DNA of 64,000 bases from Diplolepis rosae. Its lineage: Eukaryota; Arthropoda; Insecta; Hymenoptera; Diplolepididae. Where the stretch lies: contig JAPYXD010000484.1 in NCBI GenBank assembly GCA_030998225.1, positions 4,774,001 through 4,838,000 on the forward strand, given 5' to 3'. This document shows positions 1 to 12,615 of this stretch, in pieces. The translations under genes were made by a program, and so were the position numbers. The notes under the pieces are model-generated. The model was given only the letters and a program-made list of their open reading frames with translations. It was not told the DNA's origin and made no database searches. Positions within the stretch are counted from its first letter, which is position 1. Every line of letters starts with the position of its first letter.

Positions 1-353
1 AGATTATCTATTGTTCGATGTTTAGTCAATTTATTTTCAAATTCAGTATGGGAAGTGAATAAAATATTTTAAAGCGTATTTTTAATTGTTAAATTTTAAT
101 TAATTAATTAAATTTTAATTAATTTTAATTGTAATTATTTTTCAAATCTTGTAAAACTAAATCATAGGAAAAAAGTCGTTTTTACAATTTTTTTTTCAAT
201 TATATAAAACTTTTAATAATTATCTTCATGAATCATTTATACCTTCTTGTAGAAAATTGTTATAAGTAGTAGAAATTTACAAATGAAATTCCAAATTGAA
301 TTCGAACCCGTATCCGAACCCAAACTCAAATTCCCCTTCACGTCCAAACAAAA

Positions 354-989
354 GTACAATTCAAAATTTCAAGAATTCGAAACCATTCGAATTCTCAAAA
401 TACAAAAAAAGGCGAAATTCGGACCAAAAAACATTACCCAAAATAAACAATCATGAGAAAAACCAACAAAAAAAGAGGAAAGAAAAAAGAAGGCAATCTT
501 CCAAAACCCCTTCCTTCTTTTTCATTCTTTCGTCCTTTTTTGTCTTTATTTCCTACCACCATCTATATAAATATAAAAAAATAAAAATTATAAACTACTT
601 GTGCGACTTTTCGGTGCGTTTCGTCTCCTGTTGGCGTTCATGGAGGAGAGTTCTGGGTTCCCATGGAAGGTGATGGGAGATCATTTTTAAATATTTTTTT
701 TAGAATTTCAGCTTTTAAGAGGGTGCTGGAATAGCATCGAAACGTCGCGGAAGTAGTTTATAATTTTTATTTTTATTTAGATGGTGGAAAATAAAGACAA
801 AAAAGGACGAAAGAAAGAAAAAGAAGTAAGGGGTTTTGGAAGATTGCCATTGTTTTTCTTTCCTCTTCTTTTGTTGGTTTTTCTCATGATTGTTTATTTT
901 GGGTAATGTTTTTTGGTCCAAATTTGGTCGTTTTTTTTTTGTATTTTGAGGATTCGAACGGTTTTGAATTCCTGAAATTTTGAATTTTA
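354..989. repeat. Inverted (foldback) repeat, arms about 260 bp
   Basis: The segment 354 to about 617 reappears as its reverse complement at about 733-989 with few mismatches. For example, the block encoding KTLPKINNHEKNQQKKRKEK can be read from both strands. A spacer of about 115 bp separates the arms. No transposase, clear target duplication or TIR consensus was recognised, so the family is unknown. Confidence 0.85.
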
Positions 990-1683
990 CAATGAAACTT
1001 AGATGAACTATAATTTTTTGCTAAAATTCGTAAAATTCTACAAAATTTAAGAAAATATTACAAATTTCTTTAAATTTCTAATAATATCAAATCTATACAT
1101 GTTAGTATACTAAATTTTTATTTTTTTTATAGGAAATAAAATGCTCTGAACTTTAATTTGTTTACCAAAATAATTATCTGCTTACAAGTTGGAATAGATA
1201 AAAGTGTTAATGAAGCGTTCTCATATAATTTGCAAGCTTTATTCAAGATTTGAAAAAAAATATCAAGAAATTCATTACTTGAAAAAATATTTGTTTAAGT
1301 TTAAAAAATATCATTGTTTTCGGTCTATCCATTGTTAAGTTAACTCTGACTCAGAAATCTTTTTACGCCGCAAATTCAAATCCGTAAGTTGTAAGACAAT
1401 TGTTATCGCTGAAGATAAAACAAATAGCTATTCTGAAAAAATTTGCATAAGTTATTGCATATTACTTGCTACAAAGGAGAGGATAGATTTAGAATTGTAT
1501 CTTCAAAAAACAAATTAAAGTAACACTATTAGTTATTATATAATATAATGTTTACTGTAATTCAAAATTTATTGCATGTTTTTCCAAGTTTACTCATTTA
1601 AAATAACCGGATTTTATTATTTGAAGGCTCATTTTCTTCATTAAATCATTTTTAGACTGTACTGTCTTAGATTTGTAACTTTA

Positions 1684-1726
1684 CCCCCCCCCCCCCCCCA
1701 TACACACACACACACACACACACACA
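1684..1726. repeat. Poly-C run plus (CA)n microsatellite
   Basis: Sixteen consecutive C at 1684-1699 are followed, after AT, by about 12 CA units to 1726. Length is probably polymorphic and may be imprecise in the assembly. Confidence 0.95.
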
Positions 1727-1909
1727 TTTAGCAGCGCTAAACCTTCTTAAAATTCAGGAAACATGTTAAGATTTTTATTGGAAATTTAAATCATTTACAT
1801 TCTGCAACTTTGCTTTCGAATCCAGCAATATAATTTTATTTATTGTAAGCTGTTTAAACTAAAGAACATTAAACTAAATTGAGTAATTGAGTTAATTATT
1901 TATTTCTAG

Positions 1910-2076
1910 GGAGAGTGCATGTATGGAACGCCGACACCGGATACAAAGTATGTGTCCTAAACGGAGACCACCCAGCACCTGTCCAATGCATTCAGTTCAA
2001 TCCTAAGTACATGATGTTGGCATCGGCTTGTACGAATATGGCATTTTGGCTGCCTACCATCGAAGATTCAGCGTAA
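1910..2076 (+). CDS. WDR82: WD repeat-containing protein 82, terminal coding exon (partial gene)
   Basis: Read from the acceptor at 1909 with two bases of a split codon, the exon gives [20 protein letters not shown], continues through [20 protein letters not shown] and ends [10 protein letters not shown], then TAA at 2074-2076. This is the C-terminal blade of WDR82 (Swd2 in yeast), where the ending [12 protein letters not shown] is highly conserved. Known role: a beta-propeller adaptor that recruits SET1A/B-COMPASS histone H3K4 methyltransferase to initiating RNA polymerase II and also joins PNUTS/PP1 termination complexes in the nucleus. Only the last 54 codons are inside the window; the remaining exons lie to the left. 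The reading frame is intact and looks functional. A candidate polyadenylation hexamer AATAAA lies at 2693-2698. Confidence 0.93.
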
Positions 2077-5000
2077 AACGAAATTAAGAAAGTGTTCTCG
2101 CGAGGAAATATCTACAATCCGCGTCACCGAGGAGAAAAACAAGTTGAACGCTCCGTCCATCGGCGCACGCGAAGTGTTCCTGGATATGTCTGTCGAGTAA
2201 CCAAATGCATTTAAAATACCTGCAATCCAATCGAGCCCTGAGCGTATGAGACGCCTTCCTGGATGAACCCACGAAGGAGACGCCAAGAACTGGTTCGCAT
2301 TAGATAGGGACATTCGGCTCGATGACCTGTGCCGCTCGATCTGGAGATCTGTGCTCCGAGTTTATCTTCGGAGTTCCTCGTTTTGCTATCTTTGATATCC
2401 ACACGATACCGAGTTTCTAACTGCGACGGTCATTTTTTTTACATTACCTTCTGTAATGTAAATACTTTATCTTTTTGGTATTCACACTATTTTCATCCCA
2501 TATATCTCTCTTAGATAATCGATTCTAAGAATGTTAGAATCATGATCAGGATTTCCAGCATTGGTTGCGATAAAAAATATCTGCTTAGGAAATACAGACT
2601 CTAAGTTCCAATACGAAACCCTTGTAAATAATTTCGCTCAACTCTGAGTTAGAAGCGTTGGTGGGATTAATTTATTCCAGATGTTAAACCTGAATAAATC
2701 GAAGACAATTTTGTATTCTTTGCAGTTTCATAGTTTTATAGATCAAACCTGCATTCGCTTAATTTCATTCCACGTTCAGCCTTCGCGCTGAAAATATTTT
2801 ACATATTTTACTCATAGATATTTCTATATATTTTACGTATTGACTCCGAGGTTAGAAACTAATCGTGGTCAAGGGTTTTGCACACATTTACAGACATTCG
2901 AATGCGAAACTTCATTCGAAGGTGGGTCAAGATTTGTATAATATTGTAGGTTTTCTGAAAAAATTTTCGCGTGTTGCCTGCTGTTCGGCGATTGCACGAA
3001 GTTTGGTTTTCGAATTTAAATTATGAGTATTATTGTGGTGTGTAAATTCTTTTTGCACATTCTCTACTTACATTGTAATAGTTCTTATCAGTACTTGAAT
3101 TTCTGTATGTAATGAAAATTCACAAATTTTGGCCTTATTCTTGTGAGTGGTATTTCTAAAAAGTTTCAAAAATTTTGTGCGATTGTGTGACACGGGCGAT
3201 CGCTTTTCTATGATGAATAGATACAAGTAAGACGTAAAAGTATCATTCTTTAAAACTTAGTGTAATTAGGTGTCTCATGAAAATACGTAAAAATCCTACT
3301 TCATCTTGTCAACTAAAATTGAAAAATAATTATGTGTATGGGGGGGGGGGGGGATATTCAGTTGTCTTCAATATGAGATCTTCATTCTGACTGTGGATTT
3401 TTCACTTTGTTTTTTAAGCACTATTTTATTAGTAGGTCAAGTCGCCAAGCGATTTCCTTGTATGTATTATAATTGAGGAAGGAACTTTTTAGAATATAAC
3501 TTGATATTTTGTCAATTAATGCCACGTACAATCTATTCATAGATTTTTGGGTTAATTTATAATTATGAAATAAGGAGCAACTGAAATATTGAGTGATGTA
3601 GAAAATACTTTTACATTCTCATTTTCCTTTTGAGAAGATCGATAATCGTAACTTAACCAACTAGATGAAGTTGAATAAAATAACAAAAATTTGTAAATAT
3701 CCGAAAACTGATTTTTTTAGTAACCTTGTGATAAATTGAATTAAATTTCATGCTCCAGAACGCAATAATTAGTTTATTATAAACAGGTCTTCGTTAAAGT
3801 GTTCGCTTACTTATCTTCTAAATAACAAGGTTTACTGTGATGATGTTCTTATTTGAGTTTGTGCATTTTCTAATCTATTCATAGAATTTTGAAAATTAGT
3901 GCCACAAAAACTTAATCCTGTAGAAAATTGAATTTAGAACTCTACACCTCAGGATTTTTGTGAAATTTTGAAATTTTCTTTTTACTACTAATGTGACACT
4001 ACTTTTTGATGTTTTTCGCGAGATCCGTAACTGTGTATAGTTCTGTAAAATAATATTTTTATAATGACAAAAACTTCCGAAACAAAATAACATTTACCGA
4101 AAAAATAGGTGTTTGGTGTAAGTAGAAAATTTACTGTCGTAATGAAACAAGAACTCAAGCAAGGAAAATATTGGTAAAATAAAATAAAAGTATGAGACTA
4201 TTCAAAAATTAATTTACGTTTTTATGTATGCATGAATGCAAGAATGTAAAGCAAAAAGATCAAGAAAGTGTGAAAGAAGCTTAACAAAATAGTATGTTTT
4301 TTAATTTTCAGTAATTTTTTGTATTTTCAATAACTTTCTATATTTTTTGTAACATTTTCAAATGAGCTACTGGGAATATCTTTTTAAAAAAGTGTTATTT
4401 CGAGGGAAGGTAAAAAGTTGTCTGACAACTCCATGCTTCCCAGAAACTGCCTTCGGGTAGCTTTTTCTATCCAGAAATTGAAAAATTCACAATTTAACAT
4501 TAAAATGAATGTATAAGCAAATTACAGAGAAAATAATTGAGGCAGGATTAAATCTTCCGAAAATTTCCAAAATGTCCAAGCCTCTTGTGCTTCTGTGAGG
4601 CCAGGTGTGAAAGCAGACCTAAAAAAATATTTCGTTGAAAGAATGGAAAAACAAAAAAAAGATTTGATTGTGTTATTGTGAATTTAATTAGTCATCTCTC
4701 GATGTTCGAGAATTGGAACGCAAGAACTGTAAAATGTTTTATATGCGTTTACGATAACGAGAGGATTAAGCCGGTTGAAATCTCATAATGTAGACAAATT
4801 AGATGTAGATGCAGATAAGTAGGATAAGTGAAAATATTTGGCTGTTACTCGTATAATGATGAAGCCGCAGCGCTGTCAATGATCTTGTACTTTAAATTTC
4901 TTCTGTTTTGCTATTATATACATCAATTTTTCATTACAACAGCTTTCAATCGCGACCGAACTAATATCTTTAATAGAGACTGGCAAACGAATCGATACTT

Positions 5001-5677
5001 CCATATTTCTCAGACTTCAGACTTTTTCACGAGTGCTGTTTCCGTTTGTAAGCCACACGAGTTTTCTGTAAAATATAATATTAATTCTCTGTCCGTTGAT
5101 GTGAATGGATTTAGAAATTAACGCGATTTGATCTAAGCAGTCGATTCAAGTTTTTGATACAGTCTTTATTTTTTAGTGTTTTTGAAATCCTAAAACTTTT
5201 TTTTCAAACTTTCTAAAAATTTAATTATTCAAAACAAAGACTTAATTGAAAAAATGAATTGAATGTATTTATTAATACAAGAAGTAAAAGTTTTTTCCAC
5301 AAAATTGTTTATGCGATGTCCAATAAATTTCTTATTGTTCGATTTGTAAAAAATACATACTGCCTGTTTCATAAATAGTAATTTAGATAGTATTCAGGAT
5401 ATCTTACTTTCTTTTGTTCAGAAATTTTTGTAACTTTTTAGAATATTCTGTTAAAATTTGATAGATTTTTGAAAACCAGGGAAAATATGAATTGTTATTT
5501 GATTTTCCGATTGTGCGCGTGACAGATTTCTAAAATAAACCGTTTTTTGTACACCTGAGATAGGGTATTTTATTTTTCCTTAAACAAGAATAATTTGTTT
5601 AATTTACAATGAGTAATTGTCGCTGCAGATACCCACCCGTAACATTTCTTTAGCTGCGGCCTTGGTTTAATATGACA
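2077..5677. other. 3' flank between the convergent WDR82 and DARS2 genes
   Basis: No coding sequence is supported. The first 600 bp or so are probably WDR82 3' UTR (AATAAA at 2693). A run of 14 G occurs at 3340-3353. On the minus strand an AATAAA (plus-strand TTTATT near 5568) lies about 105 bp past the DARS2 stop and could serve as its polyadenylation signal. Short open frames here are AT-rich and match nothing recognised. Confidence 0.6.
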
Positions 5678-8600
5678 TTACTTCAAATGATAAAGTCTTT
5701 TTTCCTCTTCAGAAATTATCGCAGGGGCTTCGGCCATTAAATCTCTACCCTCCATGGTTTTTGGGAAAGCTATTACTTCTCTTATGCTGGAAGATTTACA
5801 GAGGAGAGCAACAAAACGATCTACACCTTTGAACAATAAGATTATAATTAAAGGCCTCAAGTAGAAATTTGTTTTTGCAATAATATACTTATAACAGATT
5901 AAAATAAACCACAATTGTAATTTTTTGTAGTAATTTGTGATTATTAAATTTTGCATAACTGTTCGATTTCAAAACTGAAGGTTCGTGTAGTTTTTATTGT
6001 AATTTTTACAATTTATAAGAATTTTTAACATTTAACAATTAATTTCAAATGTTTACAAAAAAAATTGAAGCGTCACATTAAAAAACATGTCATCATTTTT
6101 TCGAGCTTCATTTAGAAGGCCCTTGATTGATGAAAAGTGGTTTTCCCAAACGAACTCTGAAAAATTATATTGCGTTTCCTAATCTGACGTATTAATTGTG
6201 GGTTATTGTAATTTATTATATTAAAACAAATTTTTAAGAGGGAAGCTATTAGATAAATAGTGAAGATAGAATTAAGTGAAATTTACCTAATGCAATTCCA
6301 CCATGTGGAGGAGCTCCAGAGTCTAGAGCTTCAATTAAATGTTTCAGTTGGTCAGTTTCGATTTTCAACATCTTTAAAATCTCTGTTTGAAGTTTTGATT
6401 CATGAATTCGAATTGAGCCACCCCCAATTTCAGCGCCGTTCAAAACCAAATCGTAATGTAAGCCTCGAACCTAGTTAAAATAAATGTTAATAATCATTGT
6501 AACTAAACACTTTTAAAATTATTCTGAAGTGGACAATGATTTTAGAAATATTTGTTTTAAATTAAATTACCTTCACAGGCTGCGAAGCTAGATATTGAAT
6601 ATCGTCAGGATGAGGCTGAGTGAATGGATGATGATTTGATTCTAGACTTCCATCATCTTTCAGACTAAATAAAGGAAAATCTAGGACCCACAGAAATTTA
6701 AAATCAGGACATCTTATAGATTTACCCTTGGCTTCCACAATATTCGTAAACTCTACTCGTAATTTTCCAATTATCCTTTGCTAAAAAACATTAAAATAAT
6801 GAAATATTTGAAATTTATTTTTTCAATTAATGAATTTTTGTATTTACAGTTTCTAATTTTGCTCCATAGGCGAAGAAGATAACGTCTCCTTCTTTAACTT
6901 GCAGTTTTTGTAAAACGTCCTTTGCCACATTTTCTGAAACTATTCTACTTAACTTGGAGAATGAGTTCCTTAATACTTTTATTTGCGACAGTTTAGTTTT
7001 TTTAGAATACATACTGCACATTTCCCTCAATCGTTCTTGAATTGATTTTGTAAGAAAGTCCTATTTTATAATCACATTTTAAATTAAAATTTTTAACTAA
7101 AAACTATTATTTTTTTTAAATTCATTTTTTTTTTTCAAGAGGCACATACACTACATTGTGGAAAAACTATAGCAAAAGCTCCGAATGGTTGATTTTGTGT
7201 CAGCAATTCAGGTTCAACAATCTCCGTCAGATTTTGAAGCTAAAACGATAGAAAATATTTCTGGTTGTTAAAATTTTAATATTCAAACAGATTCAAAATA
7301 TAAAAATCGTACTTGATACGGGATTCTTAAATCTGGCGCATCTGTTCCATACTTTTCCATAGCTTGAGCATAGGTTAAACGAGGAAAAGAAAGTTCCACT
7401 GGGTTCAAGTTTTCAGACCAACAGTAAGTTATCAATTCTTCTATCAACTGGAGTATTTTTTCTCGATCTGTGAATGACATTTCTATATCTAACTGCAATA
7501 CAAAATGATCATTTTCTTAAAATTAGTGATTGACAATAATTATACTTAAAAAATATTCAAATCTGGCAGTAGCAATTTAAAATTTTACTTGAGTAAATTC
7601 AGGTTGCCTGTCAGATCTTGAACCCTCGTCTCTGTAACAACGAGCAATTTGAAAATATCTATCGAATCCTCCAATCATAAGCAATTGTTTAAATTGCTGG
7701 GGACTCTGAACTAAAGAATAAAATTTCCCTTCTAGTCTTGTAGGTACTACGAACTCCTTAGCACCCTAAATTTAATTCACAAAATATTGAGACTTGATTT
7801 TCATTACGATATTAAATTAATTATATAAATATATATTATTCATTCAGGTATGTCTTCTACTAACTCCAGGAGTTCTTCTGAAAAGAGTTGGAGTTTCGAT
7901 GTCTACGAAACCACAATGATTGATTAGATATTCTCTCATTTTCGAAATTAATTGTGACCTTAGCCTCAAATTTTTTTGCAATTCTGGGAACCTTAAAGCT
8001 AGATAACGATACTGCATTTGCAGTTGTTCCTTAGCTTTATTAAATTCTCTAAGCGAAAATGGTAGTTGCGGCTTTGCATAATTTAAAATTTCTAGTGACT
8101 CTACCATCACCTCAATTTTTCCAGTTTTCATTGTTGGATTTTCCTGGCCTTCTGGTCTTATGATAACTCTGCCAGATGCAGTTAGGACACTTTCAAAGGT
8201 TATATCATTCGCAAGTTTCGACAAGTCTTGTCTCTGAAATATCAAATTAGGTTTTCTTTTATAATAAACCAAAAAGTAATAAAAATATCAGAAAGTATTA
8301 TAAGATTATATAGAACTCTTTTTAATTACACTGGAATGTATGTTTTTGTGAATTATTTCTAGTTAGTGTAAGTGTTTACGTTTTCAGGAATTATTAATTG
8401 AGTTGATCCATAGCCATCTCGTAAAATTATGAATTTTCCTAGTCTTTGGAATTTGACCCATCCACAAAGTTGAACATCTTCTCCCGCATTTTCAATCCTG
8501 AGTTCTCCACATGTGTGACTTCTTTGTGTAAATTTGTTAACCGGCACGTTTTTACCCACAGAAGCAATTTTTTGATTGGCGAAATCGTGACTCCAAAAAA

Positions 8601-8852
8601 CATTGCTGGACCGGCAAAATTGTCTTTCAATCTATCATTAATTTATAATTGCAAATAGAATAAAAAATAATGTTGTAAAAATGTTTTTAGGCTTATATAC
8701 CTTTAATTTTTATTAAAATTTAAATCATCTTAAAAAATGGATAAAAAACTTACCTTCAAATGTGGAATTGCTATACATTTTTGATTTCTTTTATACCATT
8801 TTTTTGCAATTTGTCGGCATATCTTCTCAATTATTTTGTTCCTTATGAACAT
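5678..8852 (-). CDS. DARS2: Mitochondrial aspartyl-tRNA synthetase, complete ten-exon gene
   Basis: Exons on the minus strand: 8852-8754, 8631-8380, 8233-7865, 7765-7589, 7492-7313, 7239-7150, 7060-6848, 6780-6571, 6470-6287, 5826-5678. All introns are GT..AG and the joined frame is open for 640 codons (human DARS2 is 645). It charges mitochondrial tRNA-Asp with aspartate in the matrix. Residues 1-25 are basic and amphipathic, fitting a mitochondrial presequence. The OB-fold anticodon domain follows ([25 protein letters not shown]). The class II catalytic core holds motif 2 ([20 protein letters not shown], about residues 273-292), the [17 protein letters not shown] block, the bacterial-type insertion domain (exons 6-8) and motif 3 (GGIALG-VDRF, across the exon 9/10 junction, the only phase-1 junction). 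The start is the first ATG of exon 1. No frameshift or stop is seen; the gene looks functional. Confidence 0.96.
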
Positions 8853-9432
8853 TTTTTTAATGAACTGGTCTTCACTAAATTTCAATTATAATTAACTAAT
8901 TTTGAATTTCTTAAAATTATACCACTTTTAACCAAAGAATTTAGATTTTATTAATAATACTTTCTACGATTTTAACACTTCAAAAGGTTATATGTTTTTA
9001 ACCTCTTTTTAACTCGCATAGAGTCAGCCCCAGCCCCCGGAATCTCTGGAGTTGAAAATGTCACAGATGTTGACCGTTGACCACCGTGGCGCTGGCTGTT
9101 CATGAGGCCGACCTTATACAGATTAGCATTATAGAACATTGAAATTTAACGATTTTTGTGAAAAATTGGTGTCTGAAGTGCTTTTGTGTGCTTTTTAGGT
9201 AAATTGGAATGGTTTTAACAGTCGGTGATATAAAAATTTAAGTGAAAATGCGGAAATTTATTGCTCTAGGTTGCAAAACAGGCTACACGTAATGCTCTGA
9301 AAAAGTGCATTGTTTTGTGGTTTATTTATCATGAGCGCCTTTAACTTATTAAAATTTAATCCATACTAAATTTAAAACGCTTTGAATAAAAAAATCAACA
9401 AAGCGGACTGACTGAACTTAAGGTATTATAGA
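8853..9432. other. DARS2 upstream region
   Basis: Sequence just upstream of the DARS2 start, likely holding its promoter. No TATA box or initiator was recognised. The less AT-rich part (about 9020-9115) is one arm of an inverted pair with 10829-10885 and so may be a transposon end and not a promoter element. Confidence 0.5.
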
Positions 9433-10142
9433 TAGGGATGGGCGATCTTCAAAAAAAAGAATTGATTTTGAAATTATTGATTCAATTTGATCGATTAATC
9501 GGTTAAAAAGATCGATTTTTGAATCGATCTTCAAAAATCGATACCTCTTTCTGAAAATGATAAATTTCTGTAAAATAACCTTTTTTTAAAATGTTTTATA
9601 ATAATTGGAGATATAATTGTTACTTGTATATTTTGTGAATTTAAATTATCGAAATAAAAAAGTGTTTATATCAATAAAAAAGGAAATTAGGCTTAAAAAA
9701 CACACCATATTTGTGAATCAGGAACGTTTTTTATATTTTAAAATTGCACAATTTCTAAAGCAATGCGTATTATTAGTGATAAAGTTGCTGACATAAATAT
9801 GAAGTATTACTATAAAGTTTATAATATTAATATACTTTGAACATTGCATACCACTTAAAGTATTATTTATGATAAAATTTCTGGCATAAATATGAAGTAT
9901 TACTATAAAGTTTATAATATTAATATACTTTGTATATCACATTAAGGATATTCTCGTGGTCGACCCCTTGATCTCACTTTTAAACTAAAAAACAGTTCAT
10001 AGGAACATTTCATAGAAATAGGAAACAGGAAAAAAAGAAAGGAGAATCGTTCGTAAAGATCGAAAAAAAATATCAATTCAACCGATTAATCGAGTAAAAA
10101 AGATCGATCTCCGTAGAATCGAATCGAGATCGTCCATCCCTA
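9433..10142. mobile_element. Non-autonomous hAT-type MITE (710 bp)
   Basis: Ends are TAGGGATGGGCGATCT and, inverted, TAGGGATGGACGATCT. The flanks 9425-9432 and 10143-10150 are both ATTATAGA, a perfect 8-bp target duplication as made by hAT transposases. Sub-terminal sequence is rich in ATCGAT/AATCGATTAATCG motifs on both sides. The interior holds a 93-bp-period direct duplication (about 9776-9839 and 9869-9932). No open reading frame of note, so it depends on a transposase in trans. Confidence 0.88.
9776..9932. repeat. Internal direct duplication within the hAT MITE, period 93 bp
   Basis: The block containing ATAAATATGAAGTATTAC starts at 9793 and again at 9886, with nearly identical sequence for about 60 bp on each side, ending at TAATATACTTTG. 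It lies wholly inside the MITE. Confidence 0.85.
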
Positions 10143-10150
10143 ATTATAGA

Positions 10151-11299
10151 TAAAATACACATATTAAATTATGTGCATATGAGATCTAAATATCCATTAT
10201 ATTATTATGAAATATAGTATATTATGTTGATTATTATTTATTACAAACATCGTTGTTCTTTGTGTTTTCAAATACTTATAAAGGAATTTTATAAATTCTT
10301 TATATTTGTCACTTTTTCAAATGTACGTTCATTCCTTATGTGAAAGTTTTGTTCATAAAAATGTAATTTTTTCAATTACTGAGAAGTTTTAAAATATAAA
10401 ATACAAAATGTCCTATAATAAAATCTAATTTTTCTAACAAAATCAAGATGATATAATTAATACCCGTATTATAATTCAATTTGATGGAATTTCAATAGAC
10501 AATTTTTCTATTATAATATGTAAGACTGATATAATATCAATAATATTGGTAATATAAATAAATATTGTATTTTTATTTAATAATCATAATGTAGATATTA
10601 ATGTTAAAACGAAGATAACAGAACTTTGATTTCAATTTCTAGCCAGAATTACAAAGACAATTTTCGCCCAAATTTCAAGCATATTACCCTTTATATCAGT
10701 AAAAATTGCTTTAAATAATATTTAAAACTTTCTAGTTTAATGTGTTGTAAAAAAAAAATATGATCAAGTAGTTTTTATCCCCAAAAATTTAATTTTTATG
10801 CATTTTTCCCATGCATTAAAATGAATTCAGGCCTCATGAAGAATCAGCGCCCCTAGCGGCCACGGTCAATTCTTGTGACATTTTCGTTTCGCGGATTACG
10901 TGCATTCTGGCTAAGATGCAGGGGGCTGCATAGTGTTGTAAATTGTAAAATATCATGAAATTTTGGTCTAATGTAAAGTTTCATGAAATTTTGGGGATGT
11001 CGTGAAACATTTCAAAGTTTCAAAGAGGCAGCGGGAAAGTTTAAACTGAGTGCAATTCAAATATGTCATGCACTGGCATCCACCTGTCTAACTTGATCTG
11101 ACATCTGCTCATGCATAGGTAAATCTTTTCCCACTCACCTCTTAGAATATGCGCAGTATATATCGAAAGAGTGAAGGCATCTCCGACCAAGAATCGAGAA
11201 ATCTAAGAGGGAAGTATAAGTAGTTACTAAAATTTATTTCTTGGTTAACGTCAGGAAGTCAGAATTTTGGTTCCCTTTAGGCTAAAAAAATCTCATTGA
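10151..11299. other. AT-rich intergenic sequence
   Basis: No gene or clear repeat apart from the arm at 10829-10885. A GC-richer stretch (10830-10930) sits beside that arm. The last 100 bp may include the 5' UTR of the LINE that follows. Confidence 0.5.
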
Positions 11300-11384
11300 T
11301 AGTTTTAAGTTGGTTATCCTCAAAATTAACCGGCGCGCGCTGCGCGGGAGCACGCGTGGCACGGGAATTTATCAACTTGATAGC

Positions 11385-12615
11385 ATGGTTTCCGAAACTG
11401 TAGATGCGGAAACTCTGAGTAATCAGGAGACCTATTTATCCTCGGATGTGGTGGCAGGGGCTGAATCCTTTCTGCAATTTAAACAATCTAAATCCTCCCA
11501 ACCCCAGGTTAGCAGAGCCAAAAGGCACAGATCTCCGGACGCCTCGGATAATTCTGACCTGATAAATTATCAACTTCTGAGCATCAATGATGTCGATAAC
11601 CTCGTGGAAATGGATCAGAGTAATAATCCCCCCCCCCCCTCCCTAATAGTCAATCAAGCACTAGCTCGGTTGGCCCTCGCCGTTACCGTTCGCCCCCTAA
11701 CTATCGCCATAAAGAATCTCATCGAGGCCAATACAAGGTCATGATAGAACGCATATCGAACTCAAACAATTCCGATAATGATCTTGATCGCTTCAAATTT
11801 GCAAAGCTATTTAATAGCATGTATCAGAACTCAATTGTAGATGTTAATAGTTCAGGATTTGGAACACTTTCTGTTGTGGTCAGGTCAGCTCGTGATGCAA
11901 ACGCCATTCTGGACGACAAATCCCTAGAAAATAAGGGCTTGAGAGCCTCCATACCGTCCTACTTTGTTACCTGTCAAGGGGTTATTTCGGGTATCTCCTT
12001 GGAAGTGAGTGAGAAGGAGATTGTTGAGAATCTGGTGATCCTCAACAACGTTTACAAGATCAATCCTATTGAAGCTCGCCGACTCGATAGAAAAATCATT
12101 GATAAGGATACAAATAGGGTTTCGCATGTTCCTTCTCGCTCAGTATTACTGACTTTTAAGGGTATAGGTCTCTCCCACAATGGGTGGCGATTTATAATGC
12201 GTCAACGGAAGTCGAGCCTTATGTGCTACCCGTTAAAATTTGCTGGAACTGCCTTAGATACGGCCACATCGGAAAACAATGTCGCTCTAAAGCTCTCTGC
12301 AAGCGCTGTGGGAACCTCCCCCATATCGATGCGTCTCTTTGCCCTAGAGCGAACAGTCCACCTATTTGCTTACACTGTGACGGCCCACACCTGTTAGGTT
12401 CTAGGAAATGTCCCGAATTTAACTTTCAGAACGAATTCCGTACTTATGCGGTGAATCGTTGCTTAACTTTCGCAAAGGCAAAAGCTGTCCTCAGACCAAA
12501 AAAGTCAAAGAAACAAACAAAAAAACTCCATAATCACACTACATCGTGTTCCGCAACTAACTTTGGCACCAGTAGCTACCCAGATCTTGGAAATACCCCC
12601 TTCTCCCCCCTGTGA
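11385..12615 (+). pseudogene. LINE ORF1 (gag-like nucleocapsid), frameshifted
   Basis: The frame opens at ATG 11385 (MVSETVDAETLSNQETYLSS) and shifts at a C-run (about 11630-11640), after which RSPPNYRHKESHRGQY continues in the next frame. A second shift near 12183 leads to the zinc-knuckle region. The knuckles read CWNCLRYGHIGKQC, CKRCGNLPHIDASLC and CLHCDGPHLLGSRKC, the three-finger arrangement found in ORF1 of I, Jockey and R1-type LINEs. Known role: RNA binding and chaperone activity in the retrotransposition particle. The tail is lysine-rich. Two frameshifts mean no functional product. Confidence 0.85.

Larger units (their letters stand above)
1..1909 (+). other. Intron of the WDR82 homologue (3' part)
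   Basis: AT-rich sequence without a supported exon. It ends in a pyrimidine-rich acceptor (TATTTCTAG, last G at 1909) directly before the WDR82 terminal exon, so it is read as the distal part of an intron whose donor lies outside the window. It holds a foldback repeat (354-989) and a poly-C/(CA)n microsatellite (1684-1726). The lysine- and phenylalanine-rich open frames near 300-920 are translations of that foldback and are not taken as genes. Confidence 0.75.
9054..10885. repeat. Inverted pair flanking a 1.8-kb segment, possible old TIRs
   Basis: 9054-9110 and 10829-10885 are divergent reverse complements: both read GGCCTCATGAA, then CAGCGCC, GTCAA and TGTGACATTTTC in the same order. They bracket AT-rich sequence and the younger hAT MITE at 9433-10142. 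This looks like the ends of an older DNA transposon. No coding sequence or target duplication was identified. Confidence 0.55.

Noticed and set aside
296..921. Lys- and Phe-rich open frames on both strands
   Set aside because: They are the two arms of one inverted repeat translated in opposite directions, AT-rich and without motif.
8439..8630. Open frame overlapping DARS2 exon 2
   Set aside because: Out of frame with the synthetase, whose exon has clear splice sites and family motifs.
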